A stretch of DNA of 64,000 nt from NCBI GenBank assembly GCA_030272585.1, contig BSYQ01000014.1, positions 62,001 to 126,000 on the forward strand, written 5' to 3'. The notes under the pieces are model-generated. The model saw only the letters and a program-made list of their open reading frames with translations. It made no database searches and was not told where the DNA came from. This stretch comes from Bryopsis sp. KO-2023 (taxonomy: Eukaryota; Chlorophyta; Ulvophyceae; Bryopsidales; Bryopsidaceae). Shown here piece by piece: positions 38,451 through 51,123 of this stretch (position 1 is its first letter; every line of letters starts with the position of its first letter). A program made the position numbers and the translations under genes.

Positions 38451-41400
38451 CGGATAGTTGCTGCGCAAGAAGTCGACGACTGCGCCTGTGACAGCTGCCA
38501 GAAATTCCGTTGTCGGACATACAGTCATGTCACACTGTGTTACAGCGGAATTTGGCAGAGCGGAAGTATCACAGCGGAATCCGCGGAGCGGAAGTGTTAC
38601 ATCGGAATCCGCAGAGCGGAAATGGCGAGCCGGAAGTGCAGCGGACGAGCCAAAGTCAGACAGCGAATGGAAAAGGCCAGAGTCTGACAGCGGACAAAAT
38701 GGCGCAGCGGACAAAATAGGTGGCGGAAAAAGGGAGCGGACAGAACTCCGAGGTAGTTCGCCAGAGCTGGAAAAACGAAGTCCGCGAAAGCGGTTAAACG
38801 GAAACGGCGGAGAGTGAGGGCGGACAGAGGAAGAAGGCGGGCAAAGTGGCCCAGCGAACTGCTGCCCTTACACTCTGCTGGGCGGACTATGATATTCCAA
38901 CGCGGAGGAAGAATAGGCGGTGTTGTTGTGAGCTAAAGCGGTTGAGCTTGGAGGAGCACCAGCGGACACACAACACGGAATATCGGCGAAGTATCGAGGC
39001 TAGAACTACGGTAGTTTCACGATCGCGTTGGAGGCGGATTTTGATACATCAAGAGTTGGAGGCGGTCAGGAAACAGGAGCTGGAGGTTGTGTTACATGGC
39101 AGGAGCAGAAACGAGTCTGTATCAACGCACAAACCGCCTGGGCTGATCACCCAGCGGACTAGCAACCGCAAAAGAGCGGATTTTCAGTGCGAAGATAACA
39201 AGATAAAGACTTTATACTGCCAAGAGTTGGACCATAGCGGAAGAATGTAAGCACAACTAGCGACAAGAAGACAAAGAGAGAAAAGAAGTCGCCAGGCTAA
39301 TAGAGAGCGGAAGAGCGGCCTGCCAGTTACCTACAAACCGAGTTCAAGCGATAGTGGAGTTCAACGCGCCCAAATGGGGGATTAAACCGCCTGCAAAGCT
39401 GCTAAGTACGCAGGGCGGAAGAGAAGGAATCGTCTGCTAAGCTATTAAGTATGCAGAATGATTTGTCGCAGAAGGAGCTGGTGGAGAGTTTGTAGTTCGT
39501 TTGGAATGGACTTTCAATAGGCCAAGACCTCACACAAGCGGATATAAGACGAGCGGATTAAATGTAGCTTGCCGCGAGCTATCGAGCATTCTCGAGAGCT
39601 TGAATCTGATTAAGGAGCACGCAATAGCAGTGCCACATTGGATGTTTGTGACTTAATGTTATGAACGGGCAAGTGAAGCATTGTTGAAGCTCTGAGCGGA
39701 TATCTTGTGGGTAAACTTTGAGGTCTAATGGATGTGGTAGCGGATTGTGATATTCCGGGCTGAGTGAAGAAGAAGAATTAGAGGTTATTGCCGTGGAAGT
39801 GTATGGTGGTAACTAATCGAGTTGCCATGGAACCAACCGAGAATCACGAGCGGAAAACTCATTCTCTTTTCAACAGCGGAATAGCAGAGGCGGACTAAAT
39901 GAGGTCGTCAAGGCGGACTAAATTATACCGTCAGGCGGATTAAATTAGACCGTCAAGAACCTGAGCCAGAGCGGAAATAAAAGAGCCAACCTGGATGGTC
40001 AGGTCCAAGGACTATTGGCTGAAAGACTAAGCGGAATCATACGTCTGGTCAGGGCGGACATTACCACAAACCATTAAGCGGATATGGCTCACAATACTAG
40101 CCACAAATGGAAGTCTAGCGCCAAGAACAACACCCAAAAGTTTAAGGAGTATTCATCGACCAAATTACAACCGTCAGACTATTGCACTAAGCGGACTAAA
40201 AGCTAAGGCAAAGGCGGACTGTCAGAGCGGACTGCTGAGGCAGAATGCGGAGGCGATGAGGGTGTGTGTCTTGAGCGGAAATTCCAATGCAGCAAAGGTG
40301 CAAGCGGACTAAGTGACAGACAATACAGGCATCCAAAGAGCGGAGTAAATGTGTTCATATGGAGACAGTAGAACTGCCAAGCGGAAATCAACAAAGCCAG
40401 AGCGGATAGTGAAGCTGCTACTGGGATTATATGTGATTCCTTGAGCGGAAAGTTCAACTACTCATGAAGAGTAAATGCCATAAGCTGAAGCGGAAATGGA
40501 TGAAGATTCCAAGCTAATGTTGTGGCGGACATTGATCACACTCTGTGGCCGCAGAAGCGGAAATTTGTGCCTGCAACGTCAAGTGGCGAAGGCCATAAAA
40601 TAGCGGATTGTCTATAGTCACCTACCTCCATACAAGAACCAACCTGGAGCGGGTAGAAGCCAAGTTTCCCTATATTGGCTATTATATATATCATATGGAG
40701 CATTCAAATATGATCACCGACAAGCGTGTTTTGTAACAGTTCGAGCTTTGAACAGCATGGAGCGCGAGCAAAGAGTCAGCGGATTTTTGTCAGAAGCAAG
40801 AGCACAAGCGGATTATCAAGTGGATTGGAAGTAAGGGCGGATTATACTCGTATTAGCCAGTGTAAGGCATTGAGTTATCCGAACCTGAAGAGTGGAAAAA
40901 GCTACCAAGCGGATAAGGAGTGCGACTGACAAAACAATGTAAAGGAAAAGCGCAAACTCAAGGATCAGCGGAAAAAGTTATGTGTCTTGGAGAGTTGAGC
41001 GCTGAATAATGGATTCTACTGTTGACAAGCGGACAAAATTATGGAAGGTCCTGCAAACGACAAAGCATGCGGAAAAAGATGCATAAGAGCATGTCGGAGT
41101 GGAGGAAACTTGTCAGAGAAGCGGATTATTTAGTGCCAGGGAGATGAGTCCTACCGCAGAAGACACATTTGGATGAAGTACTTCACAGTAGCGGAATTGC
41201 ATCATCATTAAGACTTCAAGAGGTGCTGGAGGCGGAATACTACTGTCAGTTGGGGACTTCCTGGAATGGCGAAAAGCATAGCGGAAGGCGGATTGGCTGG
41301 AGAGGAGGCAAATAAAGATTGAGCGTGGAAGCGGTGGTTATGCGTGGAGCATAATCAACAAAGAGGCGGAAATCCAGGTGTGCACGATGGATGGATGCCA

Positions 41401-44400
41401 GAAGGCCGGACAAATCCCAAAGACCAGGGATGGCGCAATCCACGCCGAGGCCTAACTTTGTGGAGCAACCAGAGCAGCCTAAAACGCCATACCAAGCAAT
41501 GAGCACCACGTGGACAAAAAGGCTTGGGAGACTATTGAGGTGCGGTAGTTTCAACCAGTCTGGCAAGACTGTTATGGTGTATACTGAGAGACCCAAGCTA
41601 GGAGAGCTTGAACCAGGCGAAGCAATCTGGTTGAAGGTTGACAAACAAACAAATCGCGCTAGAGGTCCAAACTAGCGACCGCGGAGCATCCACTGACAGG
41701 TGGTCAGGGCGGAAAACAGAGTTTCCTTGGATGCTACACTTAAAGGCGAGTGAGCGGGTAGATTTGTTGAAGTGGAGAAATATACCAGTCGAGAGAGAAG
41801 TGGTGAACCTTTTCAAAAGGCGGACTAAGAGGGAAACCAAGTACCTTGGAGCTAAGAACAAAGCATTGGAACGCACACCAGAACTCTTTAGAGTTAACTG
41901 AGTGTGGCGGATTGTTGAAGATGTTAATAAGTTCGACAAAAAGAAGATGCTTCAAGCTCTGTCAGCGGACTGCAAATATGTGTGGAGGAAGAATTTAATT
42001 CGAGTATTGTGCATTGACAGCCCATTCAGTGAAATGTGCAGAACCGGGTAATCCGTCGGCACCCTTGTCCATAGGGAGAACGGTCTATTCCTGGTTGTTT
42101 TGAACGCCTGTGTTAAGGTGTGTGCCTTTACGCGACATTAAACTTCCGAAGGATTCCTTACATCAGCAAAGTTCAACTTGGACAAGGAGGAACACGATAA
42201 TTTGAAGTAGGAAGTCCAAGACCGCAACCTTGAGGAAGGCGGACCTGAGAAGCGGACCTGGAGGGCGGACTAAAGAGGACTAAGCCCTTAGGCGGATTAA
42301 ACACCTGGAGGGCGGACTAAAGAGGACTAAGCCCTTAGGCGGATTAAACACCTAGAGGGCGGACTAAAAGTTTAGCCTTCGGGCGGAGTAAAGCTTCATC
42401 AGGCGGACTATGAAAAGCTCAAGGGCGGACTTCAAAACGAATTCCAAAGGCGGATGAAATCAGACAGCCAGAGCGGGTTAAATACGACCGCTAGAGCCGG
42501 ATTTTGAAGGTGAACTTGCGTGGAACTACAAGAAGGGACGACTATGCTGATTTGGAAGGCGGATTACAAGGCTTTCGTTCAATACAAGACCACGGGCGGA
42601 AGTGCCACATATTATGCAGAAACCAGCGGACAGAAGAGGATATGAAGAGCTCAAGATTTCGGGCGAAATACCAACAGTTGAGAGGGGACTGTTTGGGCGA
42701 CAAAGCGGGAACTCTGACGGGGATGTCTTGCAGCAGGAAAATGGGGGCAAGCTCCTCAACCAGTGTTCTGGACAGCCGTGGTACGAACACTGGCCCGCTA
42801 GTCGGTTGAGCTGGAGATTATCGTTCAGGGTACTGAAGAGAAGACGAAGGTCTTCCTCCAGAGGCAAGTCAAGCGTGAAGAAAAAGGAGGAGGACTTCCG
42901 ACACTTGATGAGGCTCAAGCCGGAGCCAAAATCAAGATGTGCTAACCCGCTAAGCGGATTAGTTACGTCGGGAAGTCACTTGTCAAGGGGCGAGCAAGGA
43001 TGCACAGTTCCCCTCAGGCGGAACTGCTGTTCGAACAAGGAGTAACCCGACGGGGGTTACCCGGATACTTTCTTCTCGGGAAGGCGTGCATTGACTTCCA
43101 GCAAACTAAACCCCGCTGAAAATAGGATCAAGAGCGGATTTGCCAAGCCACAAGCGCGCAGAAGGAGGACCAAGGGGATTATCCAAAGGCGATTTAACTT
43201 TGGACGTGCAAGGTAAAAGAGAGACAAAAACCATCGGGGAAGGTGAACACTGCCAAGTGGTACCCGCGTTATTTGTCTGAGGAGCGGAAGTCGACGGACT
43301 GACATTCCTTTAACTCTTTCTTGCGGAACTTTCTATTTAGTGGTATCTGAATGGATAGTGCGGACAAGATCGTCTTGTTGCTGGCGGACTATTTCCAAGG
43401 TTCTTTGGAAGGCGGGGGTTAAAAGGTAATCTCTGTGGCGGAAGGTATATGGAGTATATTTCGTGTGGAAGTCAACAAGTTTTGAAGTGGCGGAACTTGG
43501 GGACTAACCGAGCATTGATGAGAGCGGACTATCTGCGGTGAAAAGAATCGACACGTTTTTGGATTCAGACAGTATCAAGGAGTGAGCGGGTTGAGAGCGA
43601 TTCTATAGGGATGGAGTAAATGGAGATACCCAGTTGGTTATTTACTACCTATAGACGCAACCGCGAGACTTTGAGAAGTTTCTTTGACAAAGCGATGCCG
43701 TGAGAAGGATCCAAAGACGACGGAGGTGGCGGCTCATGCAATGGAAAACAAAAGAAGGAATGTGCGGACATTCAAAAATTACTCTTCTCCAACGAAGGAA
43801 CCTCGAGCGGACGTGGAACTGACCGAAGGGCGGATTATCACAGAAGCCGAGCAAAGAAAGAAGCCGAAATAAATTCTGAACTATGAACCGTGGAGACGAA
43901 AGACACATACAGCTGAGTGACTGAATTCGTTCGAGCGGACTAATTGTACATCAGTTGGCGGAAACAGCAGCTGAAGCGGACAATGCACTTGTCAGGAGGA
44001 AAGCAACTTCGACTACGGCGGAAGAAGCGAAGTTCTGAAGAGAACTTGAAGGGTATTCGACTGGCGGATTGTGACCAGCGGATTAAGCCTGTTGGGATAT
44101 GACTGGCGGGTTAATCTTGGCGGAATCACATTGCTAGCGAATACGAAGACAAGAAGCATTTGGGCGGACAAAATCCAGTACTTAAGGCGGATATCGTGCC
44201 TGCAGAAGCGGAAATTGTGCTGCAGAAGCGGAATTGTGCCTGTGGAAGCGGATATTGTGCCTGAAGAGCGACACAATTCCAGTGAGCGGAATGTGAAGGC
44301 GGAATTGATGATCTCAAAGAGCCAAGGCGGAAAATATCAGTCAAGACGGAATTTGAGGACCATAGTCGCATGTACAATTAGGAACGAATGAAAGGGCGTC

Positions 44401-45560
44401 AAAGCGAACGTTGAAGCGACCTAGCGGACAACACTAAGCGGAAGTTCTGATCAACAACCGACTTGGAGGCGTGAGGGTAGCTATGCAACGATTGACTCAG
44501 TCACGAGCGGATTATGGATGTTCTGAAGCTGAGGATGTAATGGAGACTTATGGGGGTTTACCAAAGCATCAGAGGATTGGCCGAAGACAACAAAGAATCG
44601 CCAGGGTGGATTAAATTGGACCATCAGGGCGGATTAATTCAAACCGCCGAAGAAGGAGCGGACATTATTTGAAGACCAAACTCGGAAAAACATTGGAGCG
44701 GACCAGCGAAGACAATAGCACTGGAGCAGAAAGGACGAAGAGGTCAGGGAATGGCCGGACGCTCTGCTGTATATACTGGCTCTCGCTGCTACGTAGGGAC
44801 TCTAGTAGCCAACCAGCGGATTATGATTCGATGAGATCCTGAGGAAAATGTAGGCCTCGGACAAATCTCTATAGCAGTGGCCATACATGTTATGGATATG
44901 CTCGAGCGGTTATTGTTCTGAGGTGTTGCGGCGGACAAACTCATGGGAGATTCGTAGGGACGTTGAAGAGAGAAGAAGCTGAGAGATCGGCCGGACTTCT
45001 CATCGGTGTACTGGCTCTCGCTGCTAAGTGGGGACTCTAGCAGTCAACCAGCTTAGTGAGATCCTGGGGGTATCCGCATAGGATTTGGCCTCGGACAAAT
45101 CTCTACACTGATGACCGCTTATATACTAGCGGATAAACGTAACGAATGGAGTGTTGTGCCTAAGTGATATCCGACCAAGCGTTTTACCGAGCGAAGAACG
45201 AAGATGTACCGTGGAAGGAAGGAAAAATATCAGTTGTAAATGAAGAAAACGGAAGTAGAAATCTGACCAAGGACTTGCAGCGGAATTGGAAGTGACCAAA
45301 ACTGCAATGGATGAAAAGCCGCAGCGGATATCAACAGCAGCGGACTACAGGAGAGTGTCTGACAAGAGCGAAGCTTATGGTTTCCGACTAAGTGAAACTG
45401 CGAAGCGAGGTAGCGAGCGGAAGTTATAATCTAAGCTTGCGCGGACTTGGAGTCTTGAACGGATAAAGCATAGCGGGCATTTCTTCATGTTCGTGTGCTG
45501 AATCACGAGCAAGAAGACATTGCAAGCAATGCTTATGCCATGTTTAACCTTCTCCTTGGC
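38451..45560 (+). repeat. E internal region studded with GCGGA motifs
   Basis: The pentamer GCGGA, often as AGCGGA(C/T/A) or GGCGGACTAA, recurs every few tens of bases on the plus strand for about 7 kb. By eye I count 11 in 38521-38760 and 11 in 42237-42460, where about 0.2 each would be expected at random. The reverse complement is rare (none in the second interval). Spacing is irregular and not in multiples of three, and stops abound, so this is not coding. Local tandem copies occur at 42254-42350 (47-bp period) and 44187-44275 (about 25-bp units). Confidence 0.85.
44745..45120 (+). repeat. Imperfect direct repeat in element E
   Basis: Two related segments about 240 bp apart (about 44745-44890 and 44985-45120) share CTGGCTCTCGCTGCT, GGGACTCTAG, GAGATCCTG and CCTCGGACAAATCTCTA in the same order. 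Probably an internal duplication. Confidence 0.6.
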
Positions 45561-45932
45561 GGTACTCGTGGGCGGAATCCACATCCGCACCATAGAACCA
45601 CGAGTTAGGAGAGGCTTGAGCGGGCTATTACTAAATGCCCTGATGAAGCAAGCAGACGAAGAAGCGGGCATCCGTCCAAGCAAGAGACACAAGGTTTTTG
45701 GATTTCACAGAGTATGGGATCTGTTATGCCGTTTGAAAATCATCTTGTTTGCATGATTGTGAGGTTTGTTTTCTATTTTTCTATTTTTCTTCGTGTTTTG
45801 TTCAGTGGATGGCCCTGTTTCTCTTTTTAGCGGCCAATCAAAGTACTTATTCTTTATTTCTTTCGGGTTTTTCTTTCGCGATTCACTTTCTTGAGTGCTG
45901 AGGACACCACTCGGGGGGGGGGGGGGAGTAGT
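45561..45932 (+). other. E 3' region and polypurine tract
   Basis: Mostly T-rich and free of the GCGGA repeats. A 78-residue frame at 45520-45756 has no recognisable features and is not called. Ends with a run of 14 G (45913-45926) just before the 3' LTR. Confidence 0.6.
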
Positions 45933-46162
45933 TGATACGAGGTGACGAGGTTAGTGTCTAGATGTCCCATCGGTGAGTGGGTGTGTCACTGTAGAGTAAG
46001 GGGTTAGTGTGTTGTGGACGGTATAAAAGGGGTTGTATTTTTGACATTGTGTAACCTTTGGGGCTGGGTTTGCTATTGTGTTGTGTTCCCACGTTCTACC
46101 CTCCTCCACTTGGAGGAGGGCCCCTATCTACCCTTCCCCCTCTGGGGGAAGGGCCCCTATCA
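45933..46162 (+). repeat. E 3' LTR
   Basis: 230 bp, no difference noticed from the 5' LTR; hairpins at 46099-46120 and 46131-46153. Confidence 0.95.
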
Positions 46163-46167
46163 GCAGC

Positions 46168-46463
46168 CAGGAGTACATAACGTACGGGGGCACGAGCAAG
46201 AGCCGGTCGTAAACTCAGAGGGTCTGGAAATCCCAACTATCAGACCTCTGGGTTTGTTTGGCGACAAGTTTCTGCAGCTGACCCAAGAGGAGCGGCAGAT
46301 TGTCAGGACGTGCACCGGAGATCCAGAGAGGAAGAGGGTTCCAGACACCCTCGTAAATCAGGAAGGAGAGTCAGTGGAGCTCCTTGATCGGAAAAGGCAG
46401 TCGAAGAAAGTTAGGGTATCCGAATTTACCTATCCGCGGAATACCCTAACCGAGGATTTTTGA
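46168..46463 (+). pseudogene. D2 leader ORF c, 3' fragment
   Basis: Remainder of ORF c after element E, ending 7 nt before the gag ATG. A frame that runs into it from the E LTR is an artefact of the insertion. Confidence 0.75.
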
Positions 46464-46470
46464 GGCTGAG

Positions 46471-47469
46471 ATGGAGCAACAGGTGGCTGAGTTGAGGGCG
46501 GCGTATGAGGAGGTAATGGGAAGGTTGAACCGAGTGCAAGGCGTGGTCGAAGAAGTACCGGGAATGCTGAGCACGGCGGTCAATGAGGCTGTGGGAAGCT
46601 CCATTTTGGAGCAACTAACCGACAAAGTGGGAACAGCAATCGGGGCGGCAACTGCAGCACAGGCTGGAACGGCGGCTGGAAGTGGTGGTCGAGGTAATGA
46701 CCTGAGAAGCAAGCCAGCCCGACCTGATCTGTGGGGAGGCAGGCAGAATGACCCTCCTATCCAGGACTGGTTGTTCAGCCTCCGAGTGCATTTTGACGCC
46801 ACCCACGTCGAAGATGGAGTCTCGAAACTCCGCCTGGCAGGATCTCTACTGAGAGGGCCAGCCGCGACATGGTGGAGGACAAGAGTGGAGGAGTCGGAGA
46901 CTGATGGAGGCCGACCTTTGCCGACGTATGAGGACTTCTGTGAGGAGCTGAAAAACCAGTTCGGAGAACCACATTTTTTGCGCCGCACACGGACAGAATG
47001 GGCGAATTTACGCCAAGGCGGAATGTCTGTGCGGGAATACACGCATCGCTTTAGGCAGCTGATGTTGTATATTTCCGACGCATCGGAGGGCGAAAAAATA
47101 CACAGGTTCGTCGATGGTTTGCGAGGGAGGGTTGGTATCGAGACCGACCTCCAAAACCCCAAGACCTTGGATGAAGCTATTCGAGTGGCGGAAAGGTGGG
47201 GAGGAGCTCAATCTGGGAGTTCGATCTTGAATCGAGATCGCGGCGGCGGCGGCGGCAGCAGCGGCGGCGGCGGAAATCGCAGATCGGATCACATGGAATT
47301 GGACTACGTCGGAAGAAGGCGACAACAGAGACAGCAGAAACAGCGAGGTGATAAAGAGAGAGAAAGAAATAAGCCAGTCTGGAAGAAAGAAAAAGCAGAC
47401 GGAGAGGTGAAGTGTTACAAGTGTGGGCGTCGAGGGCATTACGCTCGAGACTGCCCCTCGCGAAAATGA
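46471..47469 (+). CDS. gag: D2 Gag
   Basis: 332 residues; as D1 Gag with one extra Ser in the Gly-rich run ([11 protein letters not shown]). CCHC knuckle intact. The stop overlaps the pol ATG (ATGA at 47466-47469). Confidence 0.95.
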   Translation: MEQQVAELRAAYEEVMGRLNRVQGVVEEVPGMLSTAVNEAVGSSILEQLTDKVGTAIGAATAAQAGTAAGSGGRGNDLRSKPARPDLWGGRQNDPPIQDWLFSLRVHFDATHVEDGVSKLRLAGSLLRGPAATWWRTRVEESETDGGRPLPTYEDFCEELKNQFGEPHFLRRTRTEWANLRQGGMSVREYTHRFRQLMLYISDASEGEKIHRFVDGLRGRVGIETDLQNPKTLDEAIRVAERWGGAQSGSSILNRDRGGGGGSSGGGGNRRSDHMELDYVGRRRQQRQQKQRGDKERERNKPVWKKEKADGEVKCYKCGRRGHYARDCPSRK

Positions 47470-50400
47470 GTATGTTAGGTAAACTCGCAGGGTGTGAAGT
47501 TAAGGGGAAGCCTGCGAGTTCGAGGAATTCTAGGAGTTCGAGGAATTCTAGGAATTCGAGGGATTTTTCGTTGGAAGAAACGTCCAAGGAACCGACTAGA
47601 CCTGATAACCAAGATAACCTAGAAGTCCATTCATTTGATGGGACAGATTTAGACATGACTAAGTTCGGATTTCTAGCAGTGGCTGAAACTGATAACCGAA
47701 CTAGACAACTGATTACTGTGAAAGGGGAAATCTCAGGTTTTGCAGCTGAGATATTAATAGACTGTGGAGCAACTGATTGCTTTTTGGCTCGGAAATTTTG
47801 CGAGAAAAATAAGCTGGAATTAGAAGCACAAGAAGAAAAAGTTAGCCTGGCTGGGGGAAGTACCTTAGAATCTAAAGGGAAGATCAGGGCTACTCTCAGA
47901 TTTGGAGATTTTGCTAGTAGGGAGATTTTTCATGAAATGTCTCTTGCTAAGTATGATGCTATATTGGGAAAAACTTGGCTGGCTAAGCATAATCCCCGGG
48001 TTGATTTTCGAACGAATGAGGTAGTGGTTTCAGACGGGCTGAAAGAACATTTGATTCCTCCGGCAAACCCCGGAGAGGAGGACGAGGAACAGTGTGTGCT
48101 GATGGTGTTTGAAACATGTTTGAACAGAACTGACTCTGAACAAAATGTTTCCAGACAAGCTGAACTTACAGCAGAAATCAGACAGGAATTTCCTAACACT
48201 TTTGTGGAAGAATTACCCAGTGAGATACCCCCTTCCAGAGGTATCGAACACACGATCCAGTTGGAACCAGGCACGGTTCCACAAAGTAAAGCACCTTATC
48301 GACTAGGCATCAAGGAAATGGCAGAACTGAAAACTCAGATTGCAGACATGTCGGGAAAAGGGTTTATTCGACCGAGTAGATCACCTTGGGGAGCACCGGT
48401 AATTTTTGTACCGAAGAAGAACGGGAAACTACGCATGTGTGTAGATTATCGGGCATTGAATAAGGTGACGGTGAAAAACGCTTATCCGATTCCGAGGATA
48501 GATGAACTGATAGATCAGCTTCATGGCGCAAAATACTTCTCGAAAATAGATTTGTGTTCGGGATACTATCAAGTCAGGATGGCGAAAAAGGATTGGGCGA
48601 AAACTGCTTTTCGAACTAGATATGGATCTTACGAATACACAGTTATGCCAATGGGTTTGACAAATGCACCAGCAACTTTTATGAATGTGATGAACGATGT
48701 TTTTCGACCACATCTGGATAAGTTTGTTATAGTTTATCTCGATGATATCTTAGTTTACAGTCGGAACTGGGAAGAGCACAAGGAACATCTTAGACAAGTG
48801 TTTCAGCTACTCGAAAAACACAAACTTTACGTTTCACCGGACAAATGTGATTTGGGGATGACAGAAGTCGAATTTTTGGGACACATAGTCGGAAGAGAGG
48901 GACTCTCCGTGGTACCTAAGAAAGTTTTAGCCATTAAGGAGTGGGCACAACCTCAGACAGTTCGGGATATTAGGTCGTTTTTGGGTTTAGCGAATTATTA
49001 TCGGAAATTTATTAAGGGATACTCTGGGATTGCAACGCCGTTACATGAACTAACAAGGAAGGAAGTTAAATGGCAGTGGACTGAAAGTCAGGAGAAAGCG
49101 TTTCAGACGCTAAAGAAGAGCATGCAGGAGGCACCTGTGTTAATAATTCCAGATCCGGAGTTGAGTTTTGAAGTAACTACAGACGCATCGGATTTTGCTA
49201 TTGGAGGAGTTTTGACACAAGATCAAGGTCAGGGGCAACAACCAGCCGCGTTTGAAAGTCGGAAATTAAATTCAGCTGAGAGGAATTATCCGACACACGA
49301 AAAAGAACTGTATGCGATAGTCTATTGTTTGAAAACTTGGCGACATTATTTGGGGGCGAGGAAATTTGTGGTTCACACGGACCACGCTCCGCTGAAATAT
49401 ATTCAGACGCAGCCTAAATTATCCAGTAGACAGGCTAGGTGGATGGAAACTTTACAGGAATTTGATTTTGAGATTAAATACAAACCTGGAAAAGAAAATA
49501 CAGTTGCAGATGCATTAAGTCGAAGGTCGGAAATGGAATTAAACGCTGTGGCAAAAGTCCGAGCAGGCGTAGTATTTCAGGATCAGGTTAGACTTGCGTA
49601 TCAAGGGGATGAACATTGCAGAGAAGTTATAGCTAATTGGGAAGCTGGTGAAAAAGATCCGCGTTATAGGTGGGATGGCACAAAATTGTGGTATAGTCTG
49701 AAAGACAAATGGTTTTGGTATATTCCAAAGGACAAAGAAATTAGACAAACAGTGTTGGCTGAATGTCACGATCAGGCTGGACATTTTGGGAGACACAAGA
49801 CTGTCGCAAATGTTCGAAAAAGATATTATTGGCCTAGATGCACTGAGGATGTCGAACGATATGTTAGGACTTGTGTTGGTTGTCAGAAAAACAAGTCTAG
49901 CACTCAAAAACCATTGGGGTTATATCAGCCAATTCCAGTTCCAGACGAACGCTGGAAAGAAGTTTGTTTAGATTTTGTGGGACCTTTACCTATGACACAA
50001 AAGGGTCATGATTATTTAGTGGTTATGGTCGACCGTTTTAGTCGAATGATCCACTTGGTAGCCACCACTACTGCAGTTACAGCTAGTGGGGTAGCTGAAA
50101 TTTTCTTTGATACAATTTTCAGACATCATGGGTTGCCAGAGGCTATTATTTCCGATCGAGATACTCGTTTTACAGGCCAGTTTTGGCGAAAACTGTGGGA
50201 ATTAGCGGGAACTCGTTTAGCCATGTCATCGGGATATCACCCTGAAACTGATGGAATGACTGAAAGGGCAAATCGAGTAATCGGAGACATGTTGCGAATT
50301 TATATTTCGACCATAGGGGGTGATTGGGACACTAAATTAGTGGCGGCTGAGTTTGCTTATAACTCATCCGTTCACTCATCAACAGGTTTTACACCTTTTT

Positions 50401-51029
50401 ATTTGGTTTATGGGCAACATCCCAGATCCCCTCAGGATTTGTTAGACTCAGGTCCAGTTTCAGATGAATGGTGGACAGTTTGGGCTAAAAGTTTACAGCT
50501 GGCTCGGAAAGCGATTTTGAAAAGCCAACAGCGACAGAGGGCTGTCGCAAACCGAGGGCGGAGGGATGCAAGTTTTGCATTAAATCAGTATGTCTTTTTA
50601 TCGACAGCTGATTTACCTTTACCGCCAATGATGGGCCGGAAGTTGGTATCTAAGTTTTGTGGACCTTTTAGAATTATTGATATTGTGACATCAGTAACTT
50701 ACAGGTTGGAACTTCCTAATCACTGGAAAATACATGATGTTTTTCATGTTTCCAAGCTAAAAGCATTTGAAGATGGACCAGAAGAGTTTCCAGCCAGGGC
50801 TATTTCTCCACCTCCAGATCCAGTGGTGTTGGAAGGAGTCGAGGAATATATCGTCGAAAAGATCAAGACACATCGAACCAAACGGCGGAAAAAGAAGAAT
50901 GTGACAGAGTACTTGGTTTCCTGGGAAGGATACGGATCGGAAGAGGACCAGTGGCTCCCGTCACATCACTTGGGTAATGCGCAGCAAGTGCTGCAGGAGT
51001 ATTTACGTCAAAAATCTTCCATGGACTAG
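47466..51029 (+). CDS. pol: D2 Pol
   Basis: About 1187 residues from ATG 47466. Same domain order and catalytic residues as D1. It has six more residues in the N-terminal Ser/Arg/Asn repeat (an 18-bp in-frame length change near 47520-47560) and a few substitutions between protease and RT and elsewhere. No stop or frameshift, so the protein could be functional even though the element is broken upstream by E. Confidence 0.95.
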   Translation: MSMLGKLAGCEVKGKPASSRNSRSSRNSRNSRDFSLEETSKEPTRPDNQDNLEVHSFDGTDLDMTKFGFLAVAETDNRTRQLITVKGEISGFAAEILIDCGATDCFLARKFCEKNKLELEAQEEKVSLAGGSTLESKGKIRATLRFGDFASREIFHEMSLAKYDAILGKTWLAKHNPRVDFRTNEVVVSDGLKEHLIPPANPGEEDEEQCVLMVFETCLNRTDSEQNVSRQAELTAEIRQEFPNTFVEELPSEIPPSRGIEHTIQLEPGTVPQSKAPYRLGIKEMAELKTQIADMSGKGFIRPSRSPWGAPVIFVPKKNGKLRMCVDYRALNKVTVKNAYPIPRIDELIDQLHGAKYFSKIDLCSGYYQVRMAKKDWAKTAFRTRYGSYEYTVMPMGLTNAPATFMNVMNDVFRPHLDKFVIVYLDDILVYSRNWEEHKEHLRQVFQLLEKHKLYVSPDKCDLGMTEVEFLGHIVGREGLSVVPKKVLAIKEWAQPQTVRDIRSFLGLANYYRKFIKGYSGIATPLHELTRKEVKWQWTESQEKAFQTLKKSMQEAPVLIIPDPELSFEVTTDASDFAIGGVLTQDQGQGQQPAAFESRKLNSAERNYPTHEKELYAIVYCLKTWRHYLGARKFVVHTDHAPLKYIQTQPKLSSRQARWMETLQEFDFEIKYKPGKENTVADALSRRSEMELNAVAKVRAGVVFQDQVRLAYQGDEHCREVIANWEAGEKDPRYRWDGTKLWYSLKDKWFWYIPKDKEIRQTVLAECHDQAGHFGRHKTVANVRKRYYWPRCTEDVERYVRTCVGCQKNKSSTQKPLGLYQPIPVPDERWKEVCLDFVGPLPMTQKGHDYLVVMVDRFSRMIHLVATTTAVTASGVAEIFFDTIFRHHGLPEAIISDRDTRFTGQFWRKLWELAGTRLAMSSGYHPETDGMTERANRVIGDMLRIYISTIGGDWDTKLVAAEFAYNSSVHSSTGFTPFYLVYGQHPRSPQDLLDSGPVSDEWWTVWAKSLQLARKAILKSQQRQRAVANRGRRDASFALNQYVFLSTADLPLPPMMGRKLVSKFCGPFRIIDIVTSVTYRLELPNHWKIHDVFHVSKLKAFEDGPEEFPARAISPPPDPVVLEGVEEYIVEKIKTHRTKRRKKKNVTEYLVSWEGYGSEEDQWLPSHHLGNAQQVLQEYLRQKSSMD

Positions 51030-51123
51030 CTCCTGTTTTCCTGAGTTCGGGTTGAGTGTGTGCGAGTGCGAGTGTGTGCGAGAGACAGTTTGGAGTTCGA
51101 AAAAGAAAAAGAAAGCAGACAAC

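Larger units (their letters stand above)
37676..46162 (+). mobile_element. Element E: large non-autonomous LTR element inside D2
   Basis: 8487 bp with 230-bp LTRs (37676-37905, 45933-46162) that look identical, target duplication gcagc (37671-37675, 46163-46167), PBS TGGTTTCGGAGC (37909-37920) and a G14 polypurine tract (45913-45926). The 8.0-kb internal region has no long ORF and no recognisable Gag or Pol. This is the definition of a large retrotransposon derivative that must borrow proteins. It shares the primer site with B and D, so one of these may be its helper. Confidence 0.9.

Noticed and set aside
41391..41901. Two overlapping 87-94-codon frames in element E
   Set aside because: No recognisable domain; likely chance frames among GCGGA repeats.
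38451..45560. CRISPR-like or satellite array
   Set aside because: The repeated unit is only 5-10 bases with irregular spacing and lies between LTRs in a eukaryotic element; neither description fits.
45520..45756. 78-codon frame in element E as a gene
   Set aside because: No motif, no conservation evidence and embedded in a non-coding element.
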